Shown one piece after another: positions 49,225 to 57,648 of a stretch of DNA of 64,000 nt. The stretch is from Paraburkholderia kirstenboschensis (GTDB lineage Bacteria; Pseudomonadota; Gammaproteobacteria; Burkholderiales; Burkholderiaceae), in contig NZ_CAJHCR010000015.1 of the NCBI RefSeq assembly GCF_904848585.1, positions 114,744 through 178,743 of the forward strand, written 5' to 3'. Position 1 is the stretch's first letter; every line of letters begins with the position of its first letter. A model generated the notes under the pieces. The model ran no database searches. It was not told where the DNA came from and saw nothing but the letters and a program-made list of their open reading frames with translations. The position numbers were made by a program, and so were the translations under genes.

Positions 49225-50253
49225 TCAGCGTGCGAGCGATGTCAGATCCCAGCGCGGCTTGACCGTGAACGCGTAGTCCTTGCCCGACTGATCCGGCCAG
49301 CGTTGCAGCCGCAACGCGCCAGCGAGCGCAATCATTGCACCGTTGTCCGTGCACAGCGACAGGTCCGGGTAATGCACATAGAAGTTGCGCTTTTGCGCGG
49401 CGGCCGAAAGCGCCTCGCGCAACTGCCGGTTCGCACCCACGCCACCCGCCACGACCAGCCGGTTGAGCTTCGTGCGCTTGAGCGCGGCGAGCGACTTTGT
49501 TGCCAGCACTTCGACGGCAGCGTCCACGAAGCCGCGCGCCAGATCCGCTTTCGCCTGCTCGCAGATATTCGCGCCGCCGAGCTTTTTTGCGTGCGTAAGC
49601 ACGGCCGTTTTAAGGCCGCTGAAGCTGAAGTCCAGATCGCCGGAATGCAGCATGGGGCGCGGCAGCACCACCGCGCCCGGCGTGCCGAATTCGGCCATTC
49701 GCGAAACCTCTGGCCCGCCGGGATAGCCGAGGCCGAGAAGCTTGGCGGTTTTGTCGAAGGCTTCGCCCGCAGCGTCGTCGAGCGTTTCGCCCAGCGTTTC
49801 ATATTCGCCCACGTCGGTCACGCGCATCAATTGCGTATGGCCACCCGACACCAGCAACGCGACGAACGGAAACGGCGGCGGCTCGTCGACCAGCAAGGGC
49901 GACAGCAAATGCCCTTCAAGATGATGAATGCCGATGGTCGGCTTGTCCCAAGCCATGGCGAGCGAGTTGGCGACGCTCGCGCCTACCAGCAGCGCGCCCG
50001 CGAGCCCCGGCCCTTGCGTGTAGGCGATCGCGTCGATGTCGCCGCGCGCCGTGCCCGCGCGCTCCATGACCTCTTCGAGCAAGGGCAGCGCGCGCCGGAT
50101 ATGGTCGCGGGATGCCAGTTCGGGCACCACGCCGCCGTACTCCCGATGCATTGCGATCTGCGAATGCAGCGCGTGCGCGAGGAGGCCGCGCTCAGTGTCG
50201 TAGAGCGCGAGGCCGGTTTCGTCGCAGGAGCTTTCGATGCCGAGAACGAGCAT
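49225..50253 (-). CDS. tsaD: tRNA N6-adenosine threonylcarbamoyltransferase
   Basis: Last step of t6A37 formation in ANN-decoding tRNAs, together with TsaB and TsaE. The 342-residue ASKHA-fold protein shows the metal-binding HHLEGHLLSPL (HxxxH), LVSGGHTQLMRV and VVAGGVGANRQLREAL, with the third metal ligand Asp in SLCTDNGAMIA. Convergent with folE2 and divergent from the HI0933-type gene. The intron-bearing CAU tRNA in this window would be one of its substrates. Confidence 0.96.
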   Translation of the reverse strand: MLVLGIESSCDETGLALYDTERGLLAHALHSQIAMHREYGGVVPELASRDHIRRALPLLEEVMERAGTARGDIDAIAYTQGPGLAGALLVGASVANSLAMAWDKPTIGIHHLEGHLLSPLLVDEPPPFPFVALLVSGGHTQLMRVTDVGEYETLGETLDDAAGEAFDKTAKLLGLGYPGGPEVSRMAEFGTPGAVVLPRPMLHSGDLDFSFSGLKTAVLTHAKKLGGANICEQAKADLARGFVDAAVEVLATKSLAALKRTKLNRLVVAGGVGANRQLREALSAAAQKRNFYVHYPDLSLCTDNGAMIALAGALRLQRWPDQSGKDYAFTVKPRWDLTSLAR

Positions 50254-50364
50254 GTCTGGTGGCTGAAACGGGCGCTTGGGCGCACCCGAAATGCAAAAAG
50301 GTAAGCTTCAAAGTATAGCAGTGCGAGGCAAGGCGCCGCAGGCGCGCAGGTACAATGCGGCCCC

Positions 50365-51582
50365 ATGGAATCCTACGATATTGCAGTGATCGGCGCGGGC
50401 GCGGCCGGCATGATGTGCGCGGCGGTGGCCGGGCAACTGGGCCGGCGCGTGGTGCTGATCGATCACTCGCAGCGCCTCGCGGAGAAGATCCGGATCTCCG
50501 GCGGCGGCCGCTGCAACTTCACGAACCTGTATGCGGGCCCGGCCAATTATCTGTCGGCGAATCCGCATTTTTGCCGCTCGGCGCTCGCGCGCTACACGCC
50601 TCGCGACTTCATGGCGCTGCTCAAGCGGCATCATGTGACGTGGCACGAGAAGCATAAAGGGCAGCTGTTCTGCAACGAGTCGAGCGACGCCGTCATCAAC
50701 GTGCTGAAGAACGAGTGCGACGCGGGACGGGTCGCATGGCGTGCGCCGCTGTCGGTCGAACATGTGAGGCAGGACGTTGAAGGCCGCTTCACGCTCGACA
50801 CCAACGCCGGTCCAATCGCGGCGCGGGCGCTTGTTGTCTCTACGGGCGGGTTGTCGATTCCGAAGATCGGCGCTACGGATTTTGCCTATCGTCTTGCCAA
50901 GCAGTTTGGCCACAAGCTGATCGACACGCGCCCCGCGCTCGTTCCGCTCACCTTCGCCGCCGCCGACTGGGAGCCGTTTTCGGCGCTCTCCGGCGTGTCG
51001 CTCGAGGTGCGGATCGCGACCGGCAACAAGAAGTCCGGCGCTGAATTCGAAGAGGACCTGCTGCTCACGCACCGCGGCCTTTCCGGGCCAGGCGTGCTGC
51101 AGATATCCAGCTACTGGCAGCCGGGCGAGCCGATTCACATCGATCTGCTGCCGGACCGGGACGCCGCCGCCGCGCTGCTCGAAGCGAAGACCGGGACGCG
51201 GCGCCAGATTGCGAATCTGTTGTCGGAATGGGTGCCGCAGCGGCTTGCCCACGTGTGGCTCGAGACTCACCAGATTCCCGCCGAAGCTCGCGTGGCCGAC
51301 CTGCCGGACAAGGTGCTTCGCCGTGTCGGCGAAGCCTTGTCGCGCTGGACGCTCACGCCCAACGGCACCGAAGGCTACCGCAAGGCCGAAGTGACCCGCG
51401 GTGGTGTGGATACGCGCGACCTTTCGTCCACCACGATGATGAGCGCCCGCGCGCCGGGCTTGTACTTCATCGGCGAGGCGGTCGATGTGACCGGCTGGCT
51501 CGGTGGCTACAATTTTCAGTGGGCCTGGGCGTCAGGCGTGGCGGCCGGTGAGGCCGCTGCGGAGTACGCCCGGGGGGCTTGA
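50365..51582 (+). CDS. HI0933/BaiN-type NAD(P)/FAD-dependent oxidoreductase
   Basis: A 405-residue flavoprotein. It has IAVIGAGAAGMMCAAVAGQL and the family loop EKIRISGGGRCNFTN (residues 41-55), then VSTGGLSIPKIGATDFAYRLA, LLLTHRGLSGPGVLQIS, and the C-terminal TGWLGGYNFQWAWASGVAAG that closes on FAD. Physiological role unknown. Divergent from tsaD (111 bp) and upstream of rpsU. Confidence 0.9.
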   Translation: MESYDIAVIGAGAAGMMCAAVAGQLGRRVVLIDHSQRLAEKIRISGGGRCNFTNLYAGPANYLSANPHFCRSALARYTPRDFMALLKRHHVTWHEKHKGQLFCNESSDAVINVLKNECDAGRVAWRAPLSVEHVRQDVEGRFTLDTNAGPIAARALVVSTGGLSIPKIGATDFAYRLAKQFGHKLIDTRPALVPLTFAAADWEPFSALSGVSLEVRIATGNKKSGAEFEEDLLLTHRGLSGPGVLQISSYWQPGEPIHIDLLPDRDAAAALLEAKTGTRRQIANLLSEWVPQRLAHVWLETHQIPAEARVADLPDKVLRRVGEALSRWTLTPNGTEGYRKAEVTRGGVDTRDLSSTTMMSARAPGLYFIGEAVDVTGWLGGYNFQWAWASGVAAGEAAAEYARGA

Positions 51583-51650
51583 CGGCGCAATGGCTTTGTG
51601 CGAAAGCTCTGCTATACTCCTGAACCTTTACAAAGTTCCGTTATTGAAAA

Positions 51651-51863
51651 ATGACGACGATCCGCGTAAAAGACAACGAGCCGTTTGAAGTCGCCATGCG
51701 CCGTTTCAAGCGCAACATGGAGAAAAACGGTTTGTTGACGGAACTTCGTGCGCGCGAGTTTTACGAAAAGCCTACGGCTGAGCGTAAGCGCAAGAAGGCG
51801 GCTGCGGTGAAGCGTCATTTCAAGCGTCTGCGTGGCCAGATGCTGCCAAAGAAATTCTACTGA
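51651..51863 (+). CDS. rpsU: 30S ribosomal protein bS21
   Basis: A 70-residue basic ribosomal protein, full length: MTTIRVKDNEPFEVAMRRFK through LRGQMLPKKFY. It is placed near the anti-Shine-Dalgarno end of 16S rRNA and acts in initiation. First gene of the macromolecular synthesis operon. A -10-like TATACT lies at 51613-51618, with a poor -35. Confidence 0.96.
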   Translation: MTTIRVKDNEPFEVAMRRFKRNMEKNGLLTELRAREFYEKPTAERKRKKAAAVKRHFKRLRGQMLPKKFY

Positions 51864-51997
51864 TTCTGGCGTTGCCGCTGTTCCGGTCAAACGGAGCGGC
51901 GACATCCAACCGGTGACGGCACAACGGGTGCCGCCACGGAAAACACGGTCTTATCGGACCAGCCGGCAGGGTCGCATCCACTACGCACATTGCGCCA

Positions 51998-52027
51998 ACC
52001 CGCTTGAGGAAGCTGTCCCAAGCGGGT
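51998..52027 (+). terminator. hairpin between rpsU and yqeY, possible attenuator
   Basis: A perfect 9-bp stem (ACCCGCTTG, 51998-52006, with CAAGCGGGT, 52019-52027) and 12-nt loop in the 234-bp gap. No T-run follows. In E. coli a leaky terminator after rpsU reduces dnaG and rpoD expression, and this hairpin is in the matching place. Confidence 0.5.
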
Positions 52028-52097
52028 ATTCGTGTTGGTGCATGTCGATGCAGTCCACTCGGCCGGTTTTTCAATCTTCAACGCATTCAGGTGAGTG

Positions 52098-52544
52098 ATG
52101 AGCCTCAAGGACCGGATCAACGACGATATGAAAGCCGCCATGCGGGCACGTGAAACGGAGCGTCTCGGCACGATTCGCCTGTTGCTCGCCGCGATCAAGC
52201 AACGTGAGGTCGACGAGCGCGTGACGCTCGACGACACGGCGATCACTGCCGTGATCGACAAGATGATCAAGCAGCGTAAAGACTCGATCAGCCAGTTCGA
52301 AGGCGCCGGCCGCACGGACCTCGCCGACAAGGAAAAGGCCGAGTTGGCTATTCTGTCGGCGTACATGCCCGAGCAGATGTCCGAGGCGGAAATAGTCGCC
52401 GAAGTGCAGGCCGCGGTCGCGCAAACCGGTGCGGCCGGCCCGCAGGACATGGGCAAGGTGATGGGTGTGCTGAAGCCGAAGCTCGCCGGGCGTGCCGACA
52501 TGACGGCTGTTTCCGCGCAAGTCAAAGCTGCGCTCGCCAAATAA
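52098..52544 (+). CDS. GatB/YqeY domain protein
   Basis: A 148-residue protein equal to the tail domain of the amidotransferase subunit GatB. LKDRINDDMKAAMRARETER, LLLAAIKQREVDER and GPQDMGKVMGVLKPKLAGRAD are typical. Its role (tRNA binding?) is unproven. Second gene of rpsU-yqeY-dnaG-rpoD. The start MSLKDRIND is preferred over the GTG 3 bp before it. Confidence 0.9.
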   Translation: MSLKDRINDDMKAAMRARETERLGTIRLLLAAIKQREVDERVTLDDTAITAVIDKMIKQRKDSISQFEGAGRTDLADKEKAELAILSAYMPEQMSEAEIVAEVQAAVAQTGAAGPQDMGKVMGVLKPKLAGRADMTAVSAQVKAALAK

Positions 52545-52619
52545 ACCGCGCGTTGTGGCCCGCGCGGCCGCCATGGGCGGCGCGCGCGGTATCGAGCTCC
52601 TAAGCTGGCGTCATTTACC

Positions 52620-54488
52620 GTGATCCCTCCGTCATTCCTGCAGGATCTGCTCAACCGCGTCGATATCGTCGACGTGGTGGGGCGGTATGTGCAGTTGAAG
52701 AAGGGCGGCGCGAACTTCATGGGGCTTTGTCCGTTTCATAACGAGAAAAGCCCTTCGTTCACGGTGAGCCCGACCAAGCAGTTTTATCACTGCTTCGGCT
52801 GCGGCGCCCATGGAACGGCAATCGGTTTTCTGATGGAGCACGTCGGCGCGTCGTTCCCCGAGGCGGTCAACGAACTGGCGCAATCCGTCGGGTTGACCGT
52901 GCCGAACGAGCCTTCGCCCGGCTATGGAGGCGGCGGTTCCGGCGGCTATGCACCGGCGGCCTCCAAGGCGGTTACCACCGCGCTTTCCGACGTCATGCAG
53001 ACGGCTTGCGACTACTACCGCAAGCAATTGCGCGGCGCGCCTGTCGCGATTCAATATTTGAAGAAACGCGGCTTGACCGGCGAGATCGCCGCCCGCTTCG
53101 GGCTGGGGTACGCGCCGGACGGCTGGCAGAACCTGGAAGCAGCTTTTCCGAACTATCGCGACGATTCCCTGGTCGAATCGGGTCTGGTGATCGTCAGCGA
53201 GAAATCGGACGCGCAGGGCCAGAATCGCCGCTATGACCGCTTTCGCGAGCGGATCATGTTCCCGATACGCAATGTGAAGGGGCAGGTAATCGGCTTCGGC
53301 GGCCGGGTGCTGGACGGCGGCGAGCCGAAGTATTTGAATTCGCCGGAAACGCCTCTATTTAACAAGGGCAGCGAGTTGTATGGGCTGTTCGAGGCCCGTC
53401 TCGCAATTCGGGAACAGCACTACGTGCTGGTCGTCGAAGGTTATATGGATGTGGTCGCGCTGGCTCAGTTGGGGTTTCAGAACGCGGTCGCCACGCTCGG
53501 CACAGCCTGCACGCCGATTCATGTGCAGAAATTGATGCGCCAGACCGACACGGTCATCTTCAGTTTCGACGGCGATTCAGCGGGCCGACGCGCCGCGCGC
53601 CGGGCATTAGACGCGTGTTTGCCGCATGCGGCTGACAACCGGACCATTCGCTTCCTGTTTCTGCCGGCGGAACACGACCCGGACAGCTACGTCCGCGAGT
53701 TTGGCACCGAGGCGTTCGCCGACCAGGTGGAACGCGCCATGCCGCTCTCGCAGTTCATGCTCAACGAGGTGCTCGCCGGCAAGGAGCTGGACCAGCCGGA
53801 AGGCCGTGCGCGCGCGCTGTTCGACGCGAAGCCGCTGCTGCAGGCGCTGCCGGCCAATGCGCTGCGCGCGCAGATCATGCATATGTTCGCCGACCGGCTG
53901 GACGTGCCGTTCGACGAGGTCGCCGCACTGTGTGAGGTCGACTCGCGCATCGCCGCGGCGGCGCGTTCGGCGCCGGCTCGTAAGGACCGGCGCAGCGTGA
54001 CCGGCATCGAAGAAAAGACGTTGCGCAATCTTGTGATGTATCCGCGCACGGTCTCAGTGCTCGACGAGGAAGCCGAACAGGCGCTTGTCACCGTAACGCG
54101 GCATGGCGAACTGTTTGAAGAAGTGACGACGCATGCGCGCGCACTCGGCGATTCGGCGGAGTTTCAATTGCTCTCCGACCTATTGCGAAACGGCGCAAAC
54201 GCCCCAACTTTCGAGGAAATCTTTCGCAAAATTCTGGACTATGATGAAAATGTCCGGGATTTGTTGCTGAAGGACCCGGAAGATGCGACCGTCATAGAAG
54301 AGCGGCGCGAGCAGGAAAGAATCGTCGGAGAAGAGCTGAAAGCGGCGATTCTGAAGATGCGATACGACGCTTATTGCGATCGTCTCGAGCAGCTTTCACG
54401 ACAATCCCGGCACACACCGGAAGAGTTCGCGGAGCTTGCGGAACTCAATCGGAAGCGGGCTGACATGAAGCGCCAGCTTGGCTTGTAG
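52620..54488 (+). CDS. dnaG: DNA primase
   Basis: Makes RNA primers at the replication fork. The 622-residue protein starts with GTG (GTG ATC CCT, MIPPSFLQDLLNRVDIVDVV). It has the CHC2 zinc finger CPFHNEKSPSF ... FYHCFGCGAHG, the RNA-polymerase core with VIGFGGRVLDGGEPKYLNSP, the TOPRIM motif VVEGYMDVVALAQ and a C-terminal DnaB-binding region. A Gly-rich linker (GYGGGGSGGYAPAAS) after the zinc finger is typical of Burkholderia. Confidence 0.96.
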   Translation: MIPPSFLQDLLNRVDIVDVVGRYVQLKKGGANFMGLCPFHNEKSPSFTVSPTKQFYHCFGCGAHGTAIGFLMEHVGASFPEAVNELAQSVGLTVPNEPSPGYGGGGSGGYAPAASKAVTTALSDVMQTACDYYRKQLRGAPVAIQYLKKRGLTGEIAARFGLGYAPDGWQNLEAAFPNYRDDSLVESGLVIVSEKSDAQGQNRRYDRFRERIMFPIRNVKGQVIGFGGRVLDGGEPKYLNSPETPLFNKGSELYGLFEARLAIREQHYVLVVEGYMDVVALAQLGFQNAVATLGTACTPIHVQKLMRQTDTVIFSFDGDSAGRRAARRALDACLPHAADNRTIRFLFLPAEHDPDSYVREFGTEAFADQVERAMPLSQFMLNEVLAGKELDQPEGRARALFDAKPLLQALPANALRAQIMHMFADRLDVPFDEVAALCEVDSRIAAAARSAPARKDRRSVTGIEEKTLRNLVMYPRTVSVLDEEAEQALVTVTRHGELFEEVTTHARALGDSAEFQLLSDLLRNGANAPTFEEIFRKILDYDENVRDLLLKDPEDATVIEERREQERIVGEELKAAILKMRYDAYCDRLEQLSRQSRHTPEEFAELAELNRKRADMKRQLGL

Positions 54489-54509
54489 CGGGAAGCGCAG
54501 AAACCTGAG

Positions 54510-54518
54510 TGGTATAAT
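54510..54518 (+). promoter_or_regulatory. extended -10 promoter in front of rpoD
   Basis: TGG-TATAAT (54510-54518) gives an extended -10 element in the 92-bp dnaG-rpoD gap, 62 bp upstream of the rpoD start. It lies inside an inverted repeat AAACCT (54501-54506) / AGGTTT (54522-54527). No good -35 is present, as expected for TGn promoters. It would let rpoD be made separately from the operon. Confidence 0.6.
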
Positions 54519-54580
54519 AAAAGGTTTCCAGCGGTTTGTTTTTCAAAGGGTTTTCCTAGCAAAGGCGAAAAGGCGATGCG

Positions 54581-56992
54581 ATGGCAAAGACTACAGGCGG
54601 AAAGAACACACCCGGCCCACGCTCCAGAGAGCAGACCACAAAAGTCACTTCGGCCAGGTTAGATTCTTCCGCCAGGAAAGCGTCTGCCGTTAGCGTTACA
54701 CCGGCTGCCGGGAAGAAGTCTTCGACCACTCAGGCCGCGCGAGCGGAGCCGGCGGGGGTGGCAAAGGCGGTCGCGAAGGCGGCGAAAACTGTACCACCTC
54801 CGGCCGCGAAACGACCGGGTGTCAGCAGCGCAAGGGAAGCGGCTGTCGCGCAGGACGATGCGGCAGTGCGCGAGACTCCAGTATCCACGGTTCAACCGGC
54901 TGTTGTCCACCAGCCGCGAGTCGAGACTACAGCCGGTACGGCGAACTCCATGACGAAAAAGCTGAATGAAGTACCCGTCGATGACGACGCAACCCAGAGC
55001 GAAGAAACCCCTGTGGCCACTTCCGGCAAAGTGGAAAAGGCCAAGGCTCGCGACCGTCGTGCCAAGGAAAAGGCGCTGCTGAAAGACGCGTTTTCTTCGT
55101 CGGCGCCCGGCACGGTGGAGGAACTCGAGGAGCGCCGTTCCAAATTGCGCGCGCTCATCAAGCTCGGCAAGGAGCGCGGTTTCCTCACCTACGCTGAAAT
55201 CAACGATCACCTGCCGGACAACTTCACCGAGACCGAGGCGATCGAAGGCATCATCAGCACGTTCAACGACATGGGCGTGGCTGTGTACGAGCAGGCGCCC
55301 GACGCCGAAACGCTGCTGCTGAACGACAACGCGCCCGCCGCTTCGTCAGACGACGAAGTCGAAGAAGAAGCCGAAGTTGCGCTTTCCACCGTCGACTCGG
55401 AGTTCGGTCGCACGACCGACCCGGTGCGCATGTACATGCGTGAAATGGGTACGGTCGAGCTGCTCACGCGCGAAGGCGAAATTGAAATCGCGAAGCGGAT
55501 CGAAGACGGCCTGAAGCACATGGTGATGGCCATTTCCGCGTGCCCGACTACGATCGCCGACATTCTGGCCATGGCAGAGCGCGTCGCGAACGAGGAAATC
55601 CGCATCGACGAACTGGTCGACGGTCTGATCGACGCCGACGCTGAAGACGCGGACGGCTTCTCCGTGCAGGAAGCAGAAGCGATCGAGAGCGAGGACGAGG
55701 AAGCCGAGGAAGAAGCCGAAGAGGACGAGGAAGAAGACGACGGCACCGCGCAGGCCACGGCCAACGCAGCGCAAATGGAAGCGCTCAAGCGTGCGTCGCT
55801 CGAAAAATTCGCCCTGATCAGCGAATGGTTCGACAAGATGCGCCGCGCGTTCGAAAAGGAAGGCTACAAGTCGAAGTCGTACCTGAAGGCGCAGGAAACC
55901 ATCCAGAACGAGCTGATGACGATCCGCTTCACCGCGCGTACTGTCGAGCGTTTGTGCGACACGTTGCGTGCGCAGGTGGACGAAGTGCGTCAGGTCGAGC
56001 GTCAGATTCTGCATACGGTGGTCGACAAGTGCGGCATGCCGCGTGCGGAGTTCATCGCGCGTTTTCCGGGTAGCGAAACGGACCTCGAGTGGGCCGACAA
56101 GATCGTCAGCGAAGGTCATACGTATAGCGCGATCCTCACGCGGAATATTCCGGCCATTCGCGAGCAGCAACAACGTCTGCTCGATCTGCAGGCGCGTGTG
56201 GTGCTGCCGCTGAAGGACCTGAAGGAAACCAACCGTCAGATGGCGGCCGGCGAACTGAAGGCGCGCCAGGCGAAGCGCGAAATGACCGAGGCAAATCTGC
56301 GTCTCGTGATCTCGATTGCGAAGAAGTACACGAACCGCGGTCTGCAGTTCCTCGACCTGATTCAGGAAGGCAACATCGGCCTGATGAAGGCGGTGGACAA
56401 GTTCGAATATCGTCGTGGCTACAAGTTTTCCACGTATGCAACGTGGTGGATCCGTCAGGCCATTACGCGTTCGATCGCGGACCAGGCGCGCACGATCCGT
56501 ATTCCGGTTCACATGATCGAAACGATCAACAAGATGAACCGCATCTCGCGTCAGATTCTGCAGGAAACCGGCCTCGAGCCGGATCCGGCAACGCTGGCCG
56601 AGAAGATGGAAATGCCGGAAGACAAGATCCGCAAGATCATGAAGATCGCGAAAGAGCCGATCTCGATGGAAACGCCGATTGGTGACGACGACGATTCGCA
56701 TCTGGGCGACTTTATCGAAGACACGAACACGGTGGCGCCGGCAGACGCCGCGTTGCACGCGAGTATGCGCGACGTCGTGAAAGACGTGCTCGATTCGTTG
56801 ACGCCGCGCGAAGCGAAGGTGCTGCGCATGCGTTTCGGTATCGAGATGAGCACCGATCACACGCTCGAAGAAGTCGGCAAGCAGTTCGACGTCACGCGTG
56901 AGCGGATTCGTCAGATCGAGGCAAAGGCGCTGCGTAAGCTGCGTCATCCGAGCCGTTCGGACAAGCTCAAGTCGTTCCTTGAGGGGAACTGA
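54581..56992 (+). CDS. rpoD: RNA polymerase primary sigma factor (sigma-70)
   Basis: The housekeeping sigma factor, 803 residues (E. coli 613). The first 160 residues are a Lys/Ala/Thr-rich extension, then region 1.1 (LRALIKLGKERGFLTYAEIN), 1.2 (DPVRMYMREMGTVELLTREG), a non-conserved linker with a strongly acidic run at about 368-391, region 2 (NRGLQFLDLIQEGNIGLMKA, FSTYATWWIRQAITRSIADQ), region 3 and region 4 (TLEEVGKQFDVTRERIRQIE). The gene ends the macromolecular synthesis operon and is followed by a clear terminator. Confidence 0.97.
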   Translation: MAKTTGGKNTPGPRSREQTTKVTSARLDSSARKASAVSVTPAAGKKSSTTQAARAEPAGVAKAVAKAAKTVPPPAAKRPGVSSAREAAVAQDDAAVRETPVSTVQPAVVHQPRVETTAGTANSMTKKLNEVPVDDDATQSEETPVATSGKVEKAKARDRRAKEKALLKDAFSSSAPGTVEELEERRSKLRALIKLGKERGFLTYAEINDHLPDNFTETEAIEGIISTFNDMGVAVYEQAPDAETLLLNDNAPAASSDDEVEEEAEVALSTVDSEFGRTTDPVRMYMREMGTVELLTREGEIEIAKRIEDGLKHMVMAISACPTTIADILAMAERVANEEIRIDELVDGLIDADAEDADGFSVQEAEAIESEDEEAEEEAEEDEEEDDGTAQATANAAQMEALKRASLEKFALISEWFDKMRRAFEKEGYKSKSYLKAQETIQNELMTIRFTARTVERLCDTLRAQVDEVRQVERQILHTVVDKCGMPRAEFIARFPGSETDLEWADKIVSEGHTYSAILTRNIPAIREQQQRLLDLQARVVLPLKDLKETNRQMAAGELKARQAKREMTEANLRLVISIAKKYTNRGLQFLDLIQEGNIGLMKAVDKFEYRRGYKFSTYATWWIRQAITRSIADQARTIRIPVHMIETINKMNRISRQILQETGLEPDPATLAEKMEMPEDKIRKIMKIAKEPISMETPIGDDDDSHLGDFIEDTNTVAPADAALHASMRDVVKDVLDSLTPREAKVLRMRFGIEMSTDHTLEEVGKQFDVTRERIRQIEAKALRKLRHPSRSDKLKSFLEGN

Positions 56993-57055
56993 TCGACAGG
57001 TTGGCCGGCGTGGTTAGTCGTAAATGACGTAGCCGCTAGTAAGCAGCAGTTTGAA

Positions 57056-57107
57056 GGGGTCTCCCAGTTGTTCCGTAAAAGCGGAGCGGTTGCGGAGGCC
57101 CCTTTTT
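57056..57107 (+). terminator. rho-independent terminator of rpoD
   Basis: GGGGTCTCC (57056-57064) pairs with GGAGGCCCC (57094-57102, one U-G pair), followed by TTTTT at 57103-57107. The long loop can form an inner TCCG/CGGA helix. Lies 64 bp past the rpoD stop and separates it from the tRNA gene. Confidence 0.85.
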
Positions 57108-57194
57108 CGTGTAGTATGGCGGCCAATCGACGAACAGGCCGCGCAACATCCTGTATGTTGGTAGCGTCAGATACGGTAAAATCTCGAGTTCTCA

Positions 57195-57524
57195 GGGCCT
57201 CTAGCTCATGCTTGGTTAGAGCAGCGGACTTAGCAAAGACTCACCTAAACCACGCAGCACGGCATGGTGAGTCATGAATGGGTTGCCTTGGGGTAAGTTA
57301 GCTCTGCCCCTTTGGTAGAACTGCTCAAATTCGGGGAAACCTCTGCTGTTCTCGCAGCGTGGCAATCCCGAGCGAAGCTCTCTTTGAGAGAACGTGTAGA
57401 GACTGAACGGGCAGGTCGTAAAGACAAGAGACAGTCCAGACCACAAACCCGAAAGGGGCGGCGAAAGCCGTAGCTGGTTAGCATAATCCGTTGGTGCCGT
57501 GTTCGACTCACGGGAGGCCCACCA
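57195..57524 (+). tRNA. ileX: CAU-anticodon elongator tRNA (most like tRNA-Ile2), interrupted by a group I intron
   Basis: Exon 1 is 57195-57230 and exon 2 is 57482-57524, and joining them gives a 79-nt tRNA with encoded CCA. Acceptor stem GGGCCTC/GAGGCCC (57195-57201 with 57514-57520) is fully paired, the D-arm is GCTC...GAGC, the anticodon stem is GCGGA/TCCGT with loop CTCATAA, and the T-arm is CCGTG-TTCGACT-CACGG. The anticodon CAU could be Met or Ile2. The GCGGACTCATAATCCG arm and TTGGT variable region look more like tRNA-Ile2, where C34 is changed to lysidine to read AUA. The exons are separated by 251 nt between U33 and C34. A TAAAAT -10-like box (57177-57182) lies 12 bp upstream. Confidence 0.93.
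57231..57481 (+). ncRNA. group I self-splicing intron (251 nt, no ORF) in the tRNA anticodon loop
   Basis: All core helices of a small bacterial tRNA-type group I ribozyme can be drawn. P1: exon GACU (57227-57230) with GGUU (57281-57284), with the U57230-G57281 wobble at the 5' splice site. P10: CAU (57482-57484) with AUG (57278-57280), directly next to the P1 guide. P1 extension: GACTCACC/GGTGAGTC (57238-57245, 57266-57273). P2 near 57286-57315. P3: CTGCTC/GGGCAG (57321-57326, 57409-57414). P4: TCGGG/CCCGA (57331-57335, 57367-57371) with a GAAA joiner. P6 stem CTCTC/GAGAG. P7: GACT/AGTC (57401-57404, 57433-57436) inside GTGTAGAGACTGAACGG. P8: GTC/GAC (57415-57425). P9: CCAG/CTGG with two inner GAAA-capped stems. 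The last base is G57481 (omega-G). Similar to the Azoarcus tRNA-Ile intron. Confidence 0.92.
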
Positions 57525-57532
57525 AACATTTG

Positions 57533-57559
57533 AAAGCCACCCTTCATGGGTGGCTTTTT
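57533..57559 (+). terminator. rho-independent terminator of the tRNA gene
   Basis: AAAGCCACCC (57533-57542) pairs with GGGTGGCTTT (57548-57557) around a TTCAT loop, followed by T's to 57559. Starts 9 bp after the tRNA CCA. Confidence 0.92.
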
Positions 57560-57648
57560 CTTTGCGGCGAACGTTCTGGTTTTTTTACGACGCCGCTTGT
57601 GTCAGTACAATCGGCGCACAATCGACTCCGCGGATTTGCGAGGCAGCA

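Noticed and set aside
55346..56947. A 533-codon minus-strand open frame opposite rpoD
   Set aside because: Composition is typical of an antisense frame in high-GC DNA, with no recognisable motif. rpoD fully explains the region.
57216..57446. Open frames inside the group I intron, considered as a homing endonuclease
   Set aside because: The intron is only 251 nt, the frames run through the ribozyme core, and no LAGLIDADG, HNH or GIY-YIG motif is present.
57499..57648. Longer start for the solute-binding protein beginning inside the tRNA
   Set aside because: It would place coding sequence across the tRNA 3' end and the terminator. The 50 extra residues are not a signal peptide.
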